Assembly: GCA_907163345.1 (NCBI GenBank)
Contig: CAJQUN010000040.1
Location: forward strand, 1,798,001-1,862,000
DNA: 64,000 nucleotides
Origin: Haberlea rhodopensis
Lineage: Eukaryota > Streptophyta > Magnoliopsida > Lamiales > Gesneriaceae
Direction: 5' to 3'
The notes under the pieces are model-generated. The model was given only the letters and a program-made list of their open reading frames with translations, did not search any database and was not told where the DNA came from. This document shows, piece by piece, positions 23,721-32,880 of this stretch (positions are counted from its first letter, which is position 1; the number at the start of each line of letters is the position of its first letter). Position numbers and translations under genes: made by a program.

Positions 23721-25107
23721 GGCTGCGTTTGGTTGCTGTGATATGATAAGTGATGGATATATTAAAAAGTGGATAATGGTTTGATAAGAAAAAACATGGA
23801 TATATTATATTGTGTTTGGTTCGTATGATTAGTAAAGTATGATAAGTAATATGTGTTTGGTTTACTTGATAATATGTAGTATATATTAATTTTATTTAAA
23901 TGACAAAAATACCCTTGAATAGGTTTTCACGTATTTCTAGTTCCTTCGGAAGCCCGAGAAAGAAGATTGGACAAAACTAAATTAAAACTAAAATATTTGA
24001 CTCATCCCAGAACAATCACTAGATACAAGTGTTGGAGTATAACATATGAATTCCATGATGTAATTGTAGATAATCCAACTATTGGGACATATTTTAGGCA
24101 TTTAAAGATATCTTTTGGACACGATAAATTTATGAAAATTCAACAAAGCTAAACACTTACAAAAACCAAAATATACAAGATATGTTGTAAAGCAGAAATC
24201 ATGTCACAATTACCAGTCACAACCAATTCTTCTTGTTTCCAATTTGAGGAAACTATCATCACTTATGCTATGAATATTCTCGGACACTACTCTGTTTGAA
24301 GTCAGCCTATCAAAATTTGGTAATGCTCCTTGAAACAAGTCCATACAAATATAATCATAACGAATAAACAAAAGAAGGATGTAAAAATCAAATCAAGATA
24401 GAAATACCTGAAGAGTCATCAAATTAATCAAATTCTAGTGCAAGAATATTAGCATTTATATCCTTTTCACACCCAACAACAATTACAGCCTAAACTTCCC
24501 AAAGTTAACATTTTATCAACGATCGTCACCAACATAAACCTCAAATACACACAGTGGCACCAAATAGATGGAAGCAGAAGTAAAAAAACATCAAAAATAA
24601 ACAATCGGACGCACATAAACTATTATCGGCAATCTTGAATCCACCATTTACATAATTAATAGGCAAACTCTTATAATCAGAAGGACAATCTAAAGGGCCA
24701 CTTTTCTGTGAGAATGCCCATTTGGTGACTACCAAACAAAGGGGAAAATATTACCTCGGCTGCGCATCGACTAATCGACGCCATCATCCCCTTGGACGAC
24801 ACTGCCACGCCGCCGTGTCACATGGACGAGATCATCCTTCCCTCCTTTGATTTTTCACTTCCCCGTTGTGTTGTTTGTCGGCGAAGAAATGGCAAGGTTA
24901 TTTGTGGTATTTCGATACACTATTATCGGTACGGTGTAATTTTGATTAGCAATACCTTGAGAATGGTGGGATCTGTTTTCAGCATATAATCCCAACTTTT
25001 CAGCTTTTTCACGGATCTTTGGGATTTGGAGGGTTTGCTAAAAAACCAACCAAACGGTGGTTTATGTGTCTATCCTTCCATTATCTCATATACCAAATGC
25101 AACCTAA
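23718..25107. mobile_element. PIF/Harbinger-like non-autonomous element
   Basis: Left end GGCTGCGTTTGGTTG at 23721 and right end ACCAAATGCAACC ending at 25104 are inverted repeats, flanked by TAA on both sides (23718-23720 and 25105-25107). A 3-bp TAA/TTA duplication with GG..GTTTGGT ends is typical of PIF/Harbinger. The 1384-bp interior has no transposase I can recognise. Its middle (24150-24740) looks like non-transposon sequence, and 24760-24870 is GC-richer (GACGACACTGCCACGCC), so a captured fragment is possible. Confidence 0.65.
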
Positions 25108-25249
25108 GAGTATACCATCCAAGAATGGTCGGATTTCCGACCCATATGTGCAACAACCGAACCGGGTACTTCAGCATCCCGACATGCATGTTAGAAGTAC
25201 ATCGCTCTTCTACCCATACCTTAGTTGTAGATGGAGGGCACAAAGAGCC

Positions 25250-26180
25250 ATGGCAGCGGAAACAGGGACTATTACAGGCAAACTTCGTGCTGCTAGGCTT
25301 GCAGTTTCTGTATCCTCGGTGCCAAATGGAGGAAGCCAGGAGGGGAGCTCTGCGTGGGCAATGTGTGACATGGTTGCAATTAGAGCTGTCAGAACGGGCC
25401 AGCCCGACCCAAACGGGCTGGCCCGCCCAACCCGCGGCCCAAACGGGCCCAACCCGTTTGGGCCCGCCTCCAGTCGGGTTGGAAAAACCCCAACCCAACC
25501 CGACCCGAAGCGGGCTGGCCCGCCGAAATATTTTTTTTAAAATTTTAGTTTTTTAAAAAAAAAATTAAATTTTTTTTAAAGAAACTTCAATAAAATATTC
25601 CCAACTAAACTTGCCGAACCTGAAACTGATGCTAGAAGAATACTGAAACTTGCTTCAGGTTTATCTAGATATTAGCACTGCTACTAAAAAAACTTTATTA
25701 GTGAATCAGTATTTTACTCATTTTTGAAATACTTGTTGCAACTTTCAAGCAAGACTAAGTGAAAAATATATAGTAGATCGAATGCTTCAATGTGATATTG
25801 AGTTTTTATTTATGAATTGAGCCTAAAAAAAGAAATAACAAATTTTTTATTTTTTAAAAAAAATGGGGCCAACCCGCGGCCCGTTTGGGCCAGCAGGCGG
25901 GCCTTAAAAATGCTGGCCCAACCCGCCTATTTGGCGGGTTGGGTTGGGCCAGACCCGTGGGCCTAGCCCATTTTGACAGTTCTAGTTGCAATGACGCCTG
26001 GCGCTACACTTGCTTCGGAATGGAAGGAAATCAGAGGAATGTTGTTGGGAAGTTTATGGTTTTTGATGAATTCTTCTCGCTTTTCGTACCTAAGATCCTC
26101 CAAAGCCTGTATATCACCCTCGACATGGACAATGTCATTCAGGCATATAATTGGTTCGAAAAACTTACATGGGAATCCTT
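25250..26180 (+). pseudogene. Unrecognised reading frame interrupted by hAT copy 2
   Basis: An ATG at 25250 opens MAAETGTITGKLRAARLAVS, then VSSVPNGGSQEGSSAWAMCD. With the hAT element and one 8-bp duplication left out, the frame runs on as MVAMTPGATLASEWKEIRGM and further to a stop near 26180. I recognise no domain. It could be a gene fragment or a chance frame in moderately GC-rich DNA. Confidence 0.2.
25373..25992. mobile_element. hAT-type non-autonomous element, copy 2, with 8-bp target duplication
   Basis: An element of 604 bp (25381-25984) is flanked by perfect GTTGCAAT duplications (25373-25380, 25985-25992); 8 bp is the hAT hallmark. The TIR is TAGAGCTGTCAGAACGGGC against TAGAACTGTCAAAATGGGC (inverse complement of the right end). 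Both subterminal zones are packed with GGGCTGGCCCG/CGGGTTGG words, while the middle is A/T rich and free of coding sequence. Confidence 0.9.
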
Positions 26181-26288
26181 AAGTTGTAAAGAATATGATG
26201 GTACAAAGTCTTTCTAGAGCTAAATCACGAGAATGTCTGACAATCAATGAACACCGAAAATAAATTGCTAATATATGTTAATTTCTTA

Positions 26289-26673
26289 TAGACTAGAACA
26301 GCATACCTAAGCTATATAGAGATATCATGCACCAATATAACATTGCTTTCAATCGAATGAATATCAAAGCTAAAGTCCTATATCTATTTAAATTATAACA
26401 TCTTAACATACCTAAACTTCAAAAATGGAATTTTAAATTGTTTCATGATTTCTTATACACCATGTCCATTGACTTGCTACCTATACCAACCACAAATGGA
26501 ATGAGAGCAAACCGACGGTGTGACCGTATGAGATCAACATAAAATATGACAATAATAAAACATAAAAATAAAAAAAAATTGAGTATATATATCAAATTTT
26601 AAGAAAATATCATTAATTAAACATATTTTAACAAACTAATATTATCATATATAGACTAGAACAACATACCTAA
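26289..26673. repeat. 363-bp tandem repeat, unit 1 and start of unit 2
   Basis: Unit 1 is 26289-26651 and unit 2 begins at 26652 with the same TAGACTAGAACA. The rest of unit 2 is displaced to 29438-29776 by the inserted LTR-like block. Content is AT-rich with GACCGTATGAGATCAACATA and similar words; no coding sequence. Confidence 0.88.
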
Positions 26674-27374
26674 TGTAGGGCCTTCCTACCTTAACATCAT
26701 AATCAAGACATAATCAGGGCTAAGCATGCATCACAGACAGTTTATGGTTTCGGTTATTACGTGAGCTAATAGGATTACAGGCCAAAATAAAACTTCCAAA
26801 GCTAATTAATTACATTCCCAATAATGAATGTTAACGTTATAGATTCACACTACTCCTAGAGTAGAGACTATACGAAATCCTGCATCCTAATTCACAATGC
26901 TCCTCGAAGCTCACTGCCTCAACCCGTCCCATAGTCCTCCAAATCCAAAGGTGTACCTACAGGAACAACCCATCATGAGCATGTACATCATTACTTAACA
27001 TCATAGGGTAATGACATATAAACAAATGCATGAAAGTAATTGGTAACGTATACTTCATGGTTAATCGCATTAACCCTCTTTGGTTGTCCCTGTTTCATAG
27101 CCATGCATATAATCATTAGTCCTTGACATGAATGATTAAAATCATACTTCGCATATATGCTCATAACCAACAATGTTAATTAGAAATGGGACTGTCCTGG
27201 TTCTATTATGGCAGCGGCACAATTGAGCCCCTCGCTCGACATGAAGCGGAATTGTGATACCCCTAGTTACGCCTTGATAGCGGATGTATCTCCTCGCTTA
27301 CCCATAACAACCACTGAACATTCTACCATTTCTAGTAACATAGCTTAATATTCATCATAAACATCATAGCATCT

Positions 27375-27545
27375 TATAGACATCATCATCTTGTAAAAAT
27401 CACCATCTTATAAATATCATCATCTTATAACATCATCATCATATAAGCATCGTCATTTTATAAATATCAGCATCTTATAACATCATCATCATATAAGCAT
27501 CATCATCTTATAGCATCATCATCTTATAGCATCATCATCTTATGA
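27375..27545. repeat. Short ATCATCATCTTATA-type tandem repeat
   Basis: Repeats of CATCATCATCTTATA/CATAAGCATC of about 15-30 bp with variable spacing occur inside the LTR-like block. Confidence 0.8.
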
Positions 27546-27649
27546 ACATCATAACAGAATATAACAGTAAATGTACGAAATCTTAGTTAAGTAAACTTGC
27601 TGGTTATTCGTCAACTTCTTTTTGTTGACCCTGATTCACATTCATGCAT

Positions 27650-28090
27650 ATGGGCATCTTACCCCATCGTATGGCATTTTACCATATCATAACCATCGTG
27701 TGGCATCTTACCACGTGGGTATCTTACTCTATCGTATGACATCTTACCATATCATAACATCGTGTGGCATCTTACCACGTGGGCATCTTACCCAATCGTA
27801 TGGCATCTTACCATATCATAACATCGTGTGACATCTTACCACGTGGGCATCTTACCCAATCGTATGACATCTTACCATATCACAACATCGTGTGGCATCT
27901 TACAACGTGGGCATCTTACCCAATCGTATGGCATCTTACCATATCATAACATCGTGTGGCATCTTACCACGTGGGCATCTTACCCAATCGTATGGCATCT
28001 TACCATATCATAATATCGTGTGGCATCTTACCACGTGGGCATCTTACCCAATCGTATGATATCTTACCATATCATAACATCGTGTGGCAT
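27650..28090. repeat. 64-bp tandem array, ~6.5 units
   Basis: Each 64-bp unit has three CATCTTAC cores: GGGCATCTTACCCAATCGTA, then TGGCATCTTACCATATCATA, then ACATCGTGTGGCATCTTACC plus ACGT. Units differ at a few bases. Short frames through it translate the repeat only. Confidence 0.92.
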
Positions 28091-28397
28091 TATATAAACA
28101 TCATTATTCCATAGACATCATCATAAACTTACTTATCATTATCATCACCATAAACATCGTAAACACTTATACAATTATTGCGTAGTCATAGTATAAGAAT
28201 GGGTTACCGTCTGATGCCCGTACGTTTCTTACGTACCTTAATTCCCAAAAGTGGAGAAGTTGGAGAACTTTATCTCCTCGATGTTGTTGGCACCTGGGGT
28301 GGTTCTACACAACCACACAAATCAATATTAGAAGCTAAACAATAGCCAAATACCAAAAATTCAACAAAAAACATCATTTGCCATGTTTTAAACAGCG

Positions 28398-28689
28398 GCG
28401 ATCGATCGCTGCACGAGGCGATCGATCGCCTCACTTTTTGCCTTGCGGCGATCGATCGCTTCATCTGAGGCGATCGATCGCCTGCTGCGTAAAATGGCTA
28501 CTGGCCTTCGGCGATCGATCGCCTCACTTTTTGCATTGCGGCGATCGATCGCTTCATCTGAGGCGATCGATCGCCTCACTTTTTGCCTTGCGGCGATCGA
28601 CCGCTTCATCTAAGGCGATCGATCGCCTGCTGCGTAAAATGGCTACTGGCCTTCGGCGATCGATCGCCTCATACAGGGCGATCGATCGC
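28398..28689. repeat. Array of GCGATCGATCGC palindromes
   Basis: The 12-bp perfect palindrome GCGATCGATCGC occurs ten times in 292 bp (starts 28398, 28418, 28448, 28470, 28511, 28541, 28563, 28615, 28656, 28678), with an eleventh copy carrying one change at 28593. Spacers are of a few kinds (TCACTTTTTGCCTTGCG, TTCATCTGAG, TGCTGCGTAAAATGGCTACT), showing a higher-order duplicated unit. Confidence 0.93.
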
Positions 28690-29437
28690 CACCTGCTGGT
28701 GCGCGATTTTCACCATTTTTTTGAGCATCTTGCAAGCTCAATCATACCATTCAAACCCAAACTTCCCAACAACACTAATATCATCATAACTCACTAAAAC
28801 CCATATAAAACACTTCAAAAATCATACCCCAACAACATACAACACATATTCAAAATAAACCCACATAAATCACTTCAAAATCATCCCTTTTCAAAACCAA
28901 ACATCATAAAAACTTTAGGATTGATTCCATACCTCTTGAAGACTCCAAATCTTAACAAAGATCATACAAACAAAGGTTTTGTGGAGTTTTCATTCCCCTT
29001 CCTTGGTGAATTTCGAAAATAGGGGGATTGAGTAGGGTTTGAGAATGATTTGGGGATTTTAAGTGTAGAGGGTAAAGTGAGTTGGGTAAGGTGGGGAAAG
29101 GGTTAGAAGGTTAATAAAATAGTACCCCATCAATTAACATGATGTATAGAATACCCTAACATGGTATTTTAAAAACATTTACAAAAATGCATCCAACTTC
29201 AATAAATCCATAATTTCCTAATAATTAACAATCAACACAAATAAATCATGTTAACACTCCATTACCCAACATGCATAACATACACCCTGAAACGTAATCC
29301 ACACGGTCACGCCTATCATGTGACTAAGCATTTCATCATGATAATTAATTTCAACACATAAATCAATTATCCATATAATTAATCATATTAACATAATTAA
29401 TGCCTTAATTACAATTAATCATTTCGGGGACATCACA

Positions 29438-29776
29438 CTATATAGAGATATCATGCACCAATATAACATTGCTTTCAATCGAATGAATATCAAAGCTAAA
29501 GTCCTATTATCTATTTAAATTGTAACTTCTTAACATAACTAAACTTAAAAAATGGAATTTTAAATTGTTTCATGATTTCTTATACACCATGTCCATTGAC
29601 TTGTTACCTATACCAACCACAAATGGAATGAGTGCAAACCGACGGTATGACCGTATGAGATCAACATAAAATATGACAATAATAAACAGAAAAATAAAAA
29701 AATTTGAGTATATATATCAAAATTTTAAGAAAATATCATTAATTAAACATATTTAACAAACTAATATTATCATATA
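29438..29776. repeat. 363-bp tandem repeat, remainder of unit 2
   Basis: Continues the unit interrupted at 26673 (CTATATAGAGATATCATGCA onward) and matches 26312-26651 apart from a few substitutions and small indels. Confidence 0.88.
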
Positions 29777-30754
29777 TAGATTTACTTGCCATGTCCCTTT
29801 GTGGGACATAACATAATATAAATTTACAGCTCTTGTATGCATCCACGATTCCGATTTCGATTTCGATTTCGATTTGATTCCAACTTCTCATCTCTGAAAT
29901 CAAATTTGGAACCAAGTGAACACTACGCATGTCAATAACATATTATATTATGTTAAAAGTAACATCATATTTAATATTATTTCATATCTTATTACAGGAA
30001 TGCTTGCATCTACATGAGAAATTATATATTATTAAATTATCCAATGCTTTATAAATTTAAATTATAACAAATAGGAACAATTATTTATTATAATTTTTGA
30101 TAATATTGATTTACACTCTTTTGCAAAGACTTGAAGAAGGTACCTAGCTAATACAAGTGTAGAACATCATATAACTTGAATGTGTGAAGATATGTGTAGC
30201 AGTTCATATCAAGAGTCCAGACCTGCACCCTCAAAGAACGATATGTGGACTTGTGATTTTTGGTTTTCCCAAGGCAGATTTGGGATCTCTTTTTCGTAGT
30301 ACAAGCTATCTCTGCAGACAGATTTTCCTGGTTAGATAAAATGTACTGGAATTAATTAATATTATGTTTGAGGTCATGGATAATTTTGAAATATGCAAAA
30401 CATCATTTAAATTACAAAATATTTAGTTTCATTTATTAATAAAATATTTTAATAAATTTGTACCTCACCTATAACTATAAACTCCAATTTGTTTTAATTT
30501 TTTTTTAAAATACTAAAAATGTCTTTATCTTTATTTTAAGAATTGTTTAAATAATCGTGTACCTCATAAATTAAAATTATTATATAAAAATAATATTTCA
30601 ATAATTACTCTAATTTGTTACCAAAAAATTCTTTAAAAAATTTCTCAATCTTTAATTTTAATATAATCTATATAAATTTTTACGTAAAAATTATCTAACA
30701 GTTTACGCAATTTGTGTGCCTCAGATTATAAATTTAGGGTAATAGGCAATAATT
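29777..30754. other. AT-rich intergenic DNA
   Basis: No gene was seen. A short (GATTTC)n run is at ~29846-29876. The rest is very A/T rich with poly-T and poly-A tracts. Confidence 0.5.
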
Positions 30755-30895
30755 CATCGATGGTTAATGGAATGTTGTAGTATTCTCGATCGACGAAGCC
30801 TCAATTCTGAGTCCCCGCCAAACTCAAACTTAAACTCTAAGTAAAGCCAGATTTAAATGTCAATTACTTTTATTCTTCAAATTTCGAGTTGAATG
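30755..30895 (+). repeat. Dispersed ~150-bp duplication, copy B
   Basis: Second copy of 23165-23315, same orientation, 7.6 kb away, with scattered mismatches (CCGCCAAACTC against CCGCCGAACTC, TCGAGTTGAATG against TCGCGTCGAATG). Confidence 0.85.
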
Positions 30896-31688
30896 AATAG
30901 ACTAGGTGATCGAGGACCATAACAGCAATATTTAGATAGACTACTGTAGAGAGCAAAACAAGTCTTCTTATGTTACACGAACTATGTAAATATATGTATT
31001 GTGCCGCTCTTATGAAAACAAAATGTGTATTTCCACAACACAATTTTAAAATCCTGAACTTAAGTGTAAGACTTGAAATAATACAGGGGAATACAATTAT
31101 CAGATCTGAAAAGACCAATACACTCAATTATGGATGTTCAACTTTTGTGGACATAATTTGTGTTGAATACCTCTATTCTTTTTCAGCTGCATCACCAACT
31201 TGAAAAAGGCTCATAAAAAACATGATCCACCGCGAGTTTTATATCAAAAACCTGCACTGTTCAAGTAAATTGAATTCCTGTTTAACAAGCATAATCCATA
31301 CTTTAAAAAACAGCCTACAAATTGATCATATGGAAGAGGGACCTTGACATAAGTTGGTAGGTAATTTTCATGTACATAGAAAGAAACTTCAAGTACAATG
31401 CCTCATTTACTTCAAGATCAATAAATAAGTGTGGATGACAAGTTCAAATATAGCATTACTAAATAAATGTTAAAAAAGAACCAAGAAATTAAAACCATCT
31501 AATACACTTCGGCCATGAAAAGAATGTCAGCAAAATGTAGAACTTGACATTAATTAGAAGCTCACAGTAATAAAAACAAAAATACCAGAACTTCAATACC
31601 CAATTTTTAAAATACTGAATCCAAAATTCAGAAGCGACTGGATCTGAACAAAAAAATAAAACAATCTCCGTGGAAAAATGTTGAAAAA
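30896..31688. other. Intergenic DNA downstream of U6
   Basis: No gene is supported. AT-rich, with only short frames and no recognisable motif. Confidence 0.45.
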
Positions 31689-31738
31689 AAAATTTGGACC
31701 ATTTCTCGATTTATGCGTGTCATCCTTGCGCAGGGGCC

Positions 31739-31770
<32 letters not shown>

Positions 31771-31790
31771 TCGGATGTCCCCGAAGGGAC
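31689..31790 (-). ncRNA. U6: U6 spliceosomal snRNA
   Basis: A complete ~102-nt U6 on the minus strand. It starts GTCCCTTCGGGGACATCC (5' hairpin), carries ACAGAGA (GATACAGAGAAGATTAGC) and the U4/U2-pairing region (ATGGCCCCTGCGCAAGGATG), and ends GAAATGGTCCAAATT plus a T run that serves as Pol III terminator. U6 is the catalytic core RNA of the spliceosome. One base differs from the common plant sequence as I recall it: ACGCATAAATCG instead of ACGCACAAATCG. With an intact promoter it is probably functional, but U6 families include variants and pseudogenes. Confidence 0.95.
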
Positions 31791-31812
31791 AAACCACTTT
31801 GTTGAGTGAACA

Positions 31813-31855
31813 GGATATAAACGTATTTTAAGCGCTTTGTTTTGTAAATGTGGGA
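31813..31855 (-). promoter_or_regulatory. U6 promoter: USE and TATA box
   Basis: On the minus strand the upstream sequence element TCCCACAT lies at 31855-31848 and a TATA element (TTTATATCC) at 31821-31813, centred ~27 nt before the U6 start. The USE-TATA spacing of ~26 nt is the short Pol III type for plant snRNA genes (Pol II snRNA promoters have about 10 nt more). GGGCTTGG/TTGGGCC words lie further upstream. Confidence 0.85.
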
Positions 31856-32279
31856 GATAGATGGGCTTGGTTTAAATTGGGCCAATGAATATAAGCCCAT
31901 ATTTGTGGTGCATTCTACTCCGATGCTGTAATCGATGACTGAATAATCGAGAACTGCCCATAAAAACTAATTTAAGCCCAATTTAACTAAAAAGTAAAAA
32001 ACGAAGCTACCAAAACCTCCCTACATTTTCACAATGGAAAACCATGAAAAAAAATCTCCTATTACAATAATCTGTCCATTTATTTAATTTTTTCGAATTC
32101 TTTTGCTTTTTCAAAATCTTGATTTTTAGGTTTTGAATTATGTATTTTTTTATTTCTTTACAAAAATTAAATTTTATTGTTTGAATAATTTGTCATCCTT
32201 CTGTTTTTATTGTAGTTTTGACGTTGACGTGTTATCACTTCTTCTTTTTTCAAAAGAGGAGGGCTAAATATTTTCCGCA
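31856..32279. other. Intergenic DNA upstream of U6
   Basis: Contains AAGCCCAT/GGGCC motifs near the U6 promoter, then AT-rich sequence. No gene was seen. Confidence 0.4.
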
Positions 32280-32357
32280 CAGTACAGGACTCGAACTCGA
32301 GTCTCGAAAGTGGATGTGAGCTCTTACCAACTTGGTTAAGCCCAGGCGCTCCGTGTT
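32280..32357 (-). mobile_element. tRNA-derived SINE-like head
   Basis: The minus strand has an A-box-like TTAACCAAGTTGGTAAGAGC (32339-32320) and a B box GAGTTCGAGTCC (32298-32287) at tRNA-like spacing, followed by an unrelated tail (GCGGAAAATATTTAGCCC). The ends cannot form a tRNA acceptor stem, so it is not a tRNA gene. The SINE 3' end and target duplication are not clear. Confidence 0.6.
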
Positions 32358-32880
32358 TTCACTTTTTAGTTAAGCAAAAGCTATACCATGCAACTGATGC
32401 AAGTTAAATATTATGCCTACTTTTGACTGACAAATAATCATATTACTATGGTTTTTACAAGAAAACAACGAATGAGAAAAGCATATGATGTATCAACAGT
32501 CGCAGGATAAAGAAGTGAATTCTTACAAACAGAAATTATCTGAATTTATTAAGAACAAAAATTCTCACATTCAAATATTGAAAATAAAAGAAAAATCAAA
32601 ATAAATTTGCCCATTCTTGGTAATTACAAAACTCAAACGTGGAAAAAATATAATCCTTATAACCTCTGTGAACAGATTACCAAGGAACAGCAAGAAGCAG
32701 CTAATTACACTTAGAATCAGGTACATAATACTGAAGTTTTAGTAAAAATGAACAGCCAATTTAAGATTACAGACTCGTACATTTGCTATACCATTGGTGA
32801 CTTGCCATAGAGCGATAACGCTGGTATGAAAACGTCGATTTTGAAAAGGCGTTGAACTAAATGAACAAATGAACGGTTGT
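32358..32880 (-). other. Probable 3' UTR and downstream DNA of the PP2C-PKG gene
   Basis: No separate gene was seen. The sequence right after the stop at 32881-32883 is moderately AT-rich and likely contains the 3' UTR; the polyadenylation site was not determined. Confidence 0.4.

Larger units (their letters stand above)
26674..29437 (-). mobile_element. Solo-LTR-like block (2764 bp) with internal tandem arrays
   Basis: On the minus strand the block starts TGTGATGTCCCCGAAATG and ends GGAAGGCCCTACA, TG...CA like an LTR, and it splits unit 2 of the 363-bp repeat. No gag-pol or primer site was seen, so a solo LTR left by LTR-LTR recombination is the best reading. The expected 5-bp target duplication is absent, and one base of the repeat unit (the G at 26311 in unit 1) is missing at the junction. 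It contains ATCATCTTATA repeats (27375-27545), a 64-bp array (27650-28090) and a palindrome array (28398-28689). Confidence 0.7.

Noticed and set aside
25019..25556. Overlapping long frames in all phases rich in Pro/Gly/Arg
   Set aside because: They run into the GC-rich subterminal zone of the hAT element, whose composition removes stops.
27622..28090. CRISPR-like regular repeat array or repeat protein (MASYHVGILP units)
   Set aside because: Continuous 64-bp tandem repeat with no unique spacers, in a plant genome and inside an LTR-like block.
28270..28797. Several open frames on both strands with RRSIA/EAIDR repeats
   Set aside because: They are translations of the palindrome array; the repeat explains the open frames in every phase.
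32280..32357. A true tRNA gene
   Set aside because: A and B boxes are present but the ends cannot pair as an acceptor stem and no sensible anticodon arm forms.
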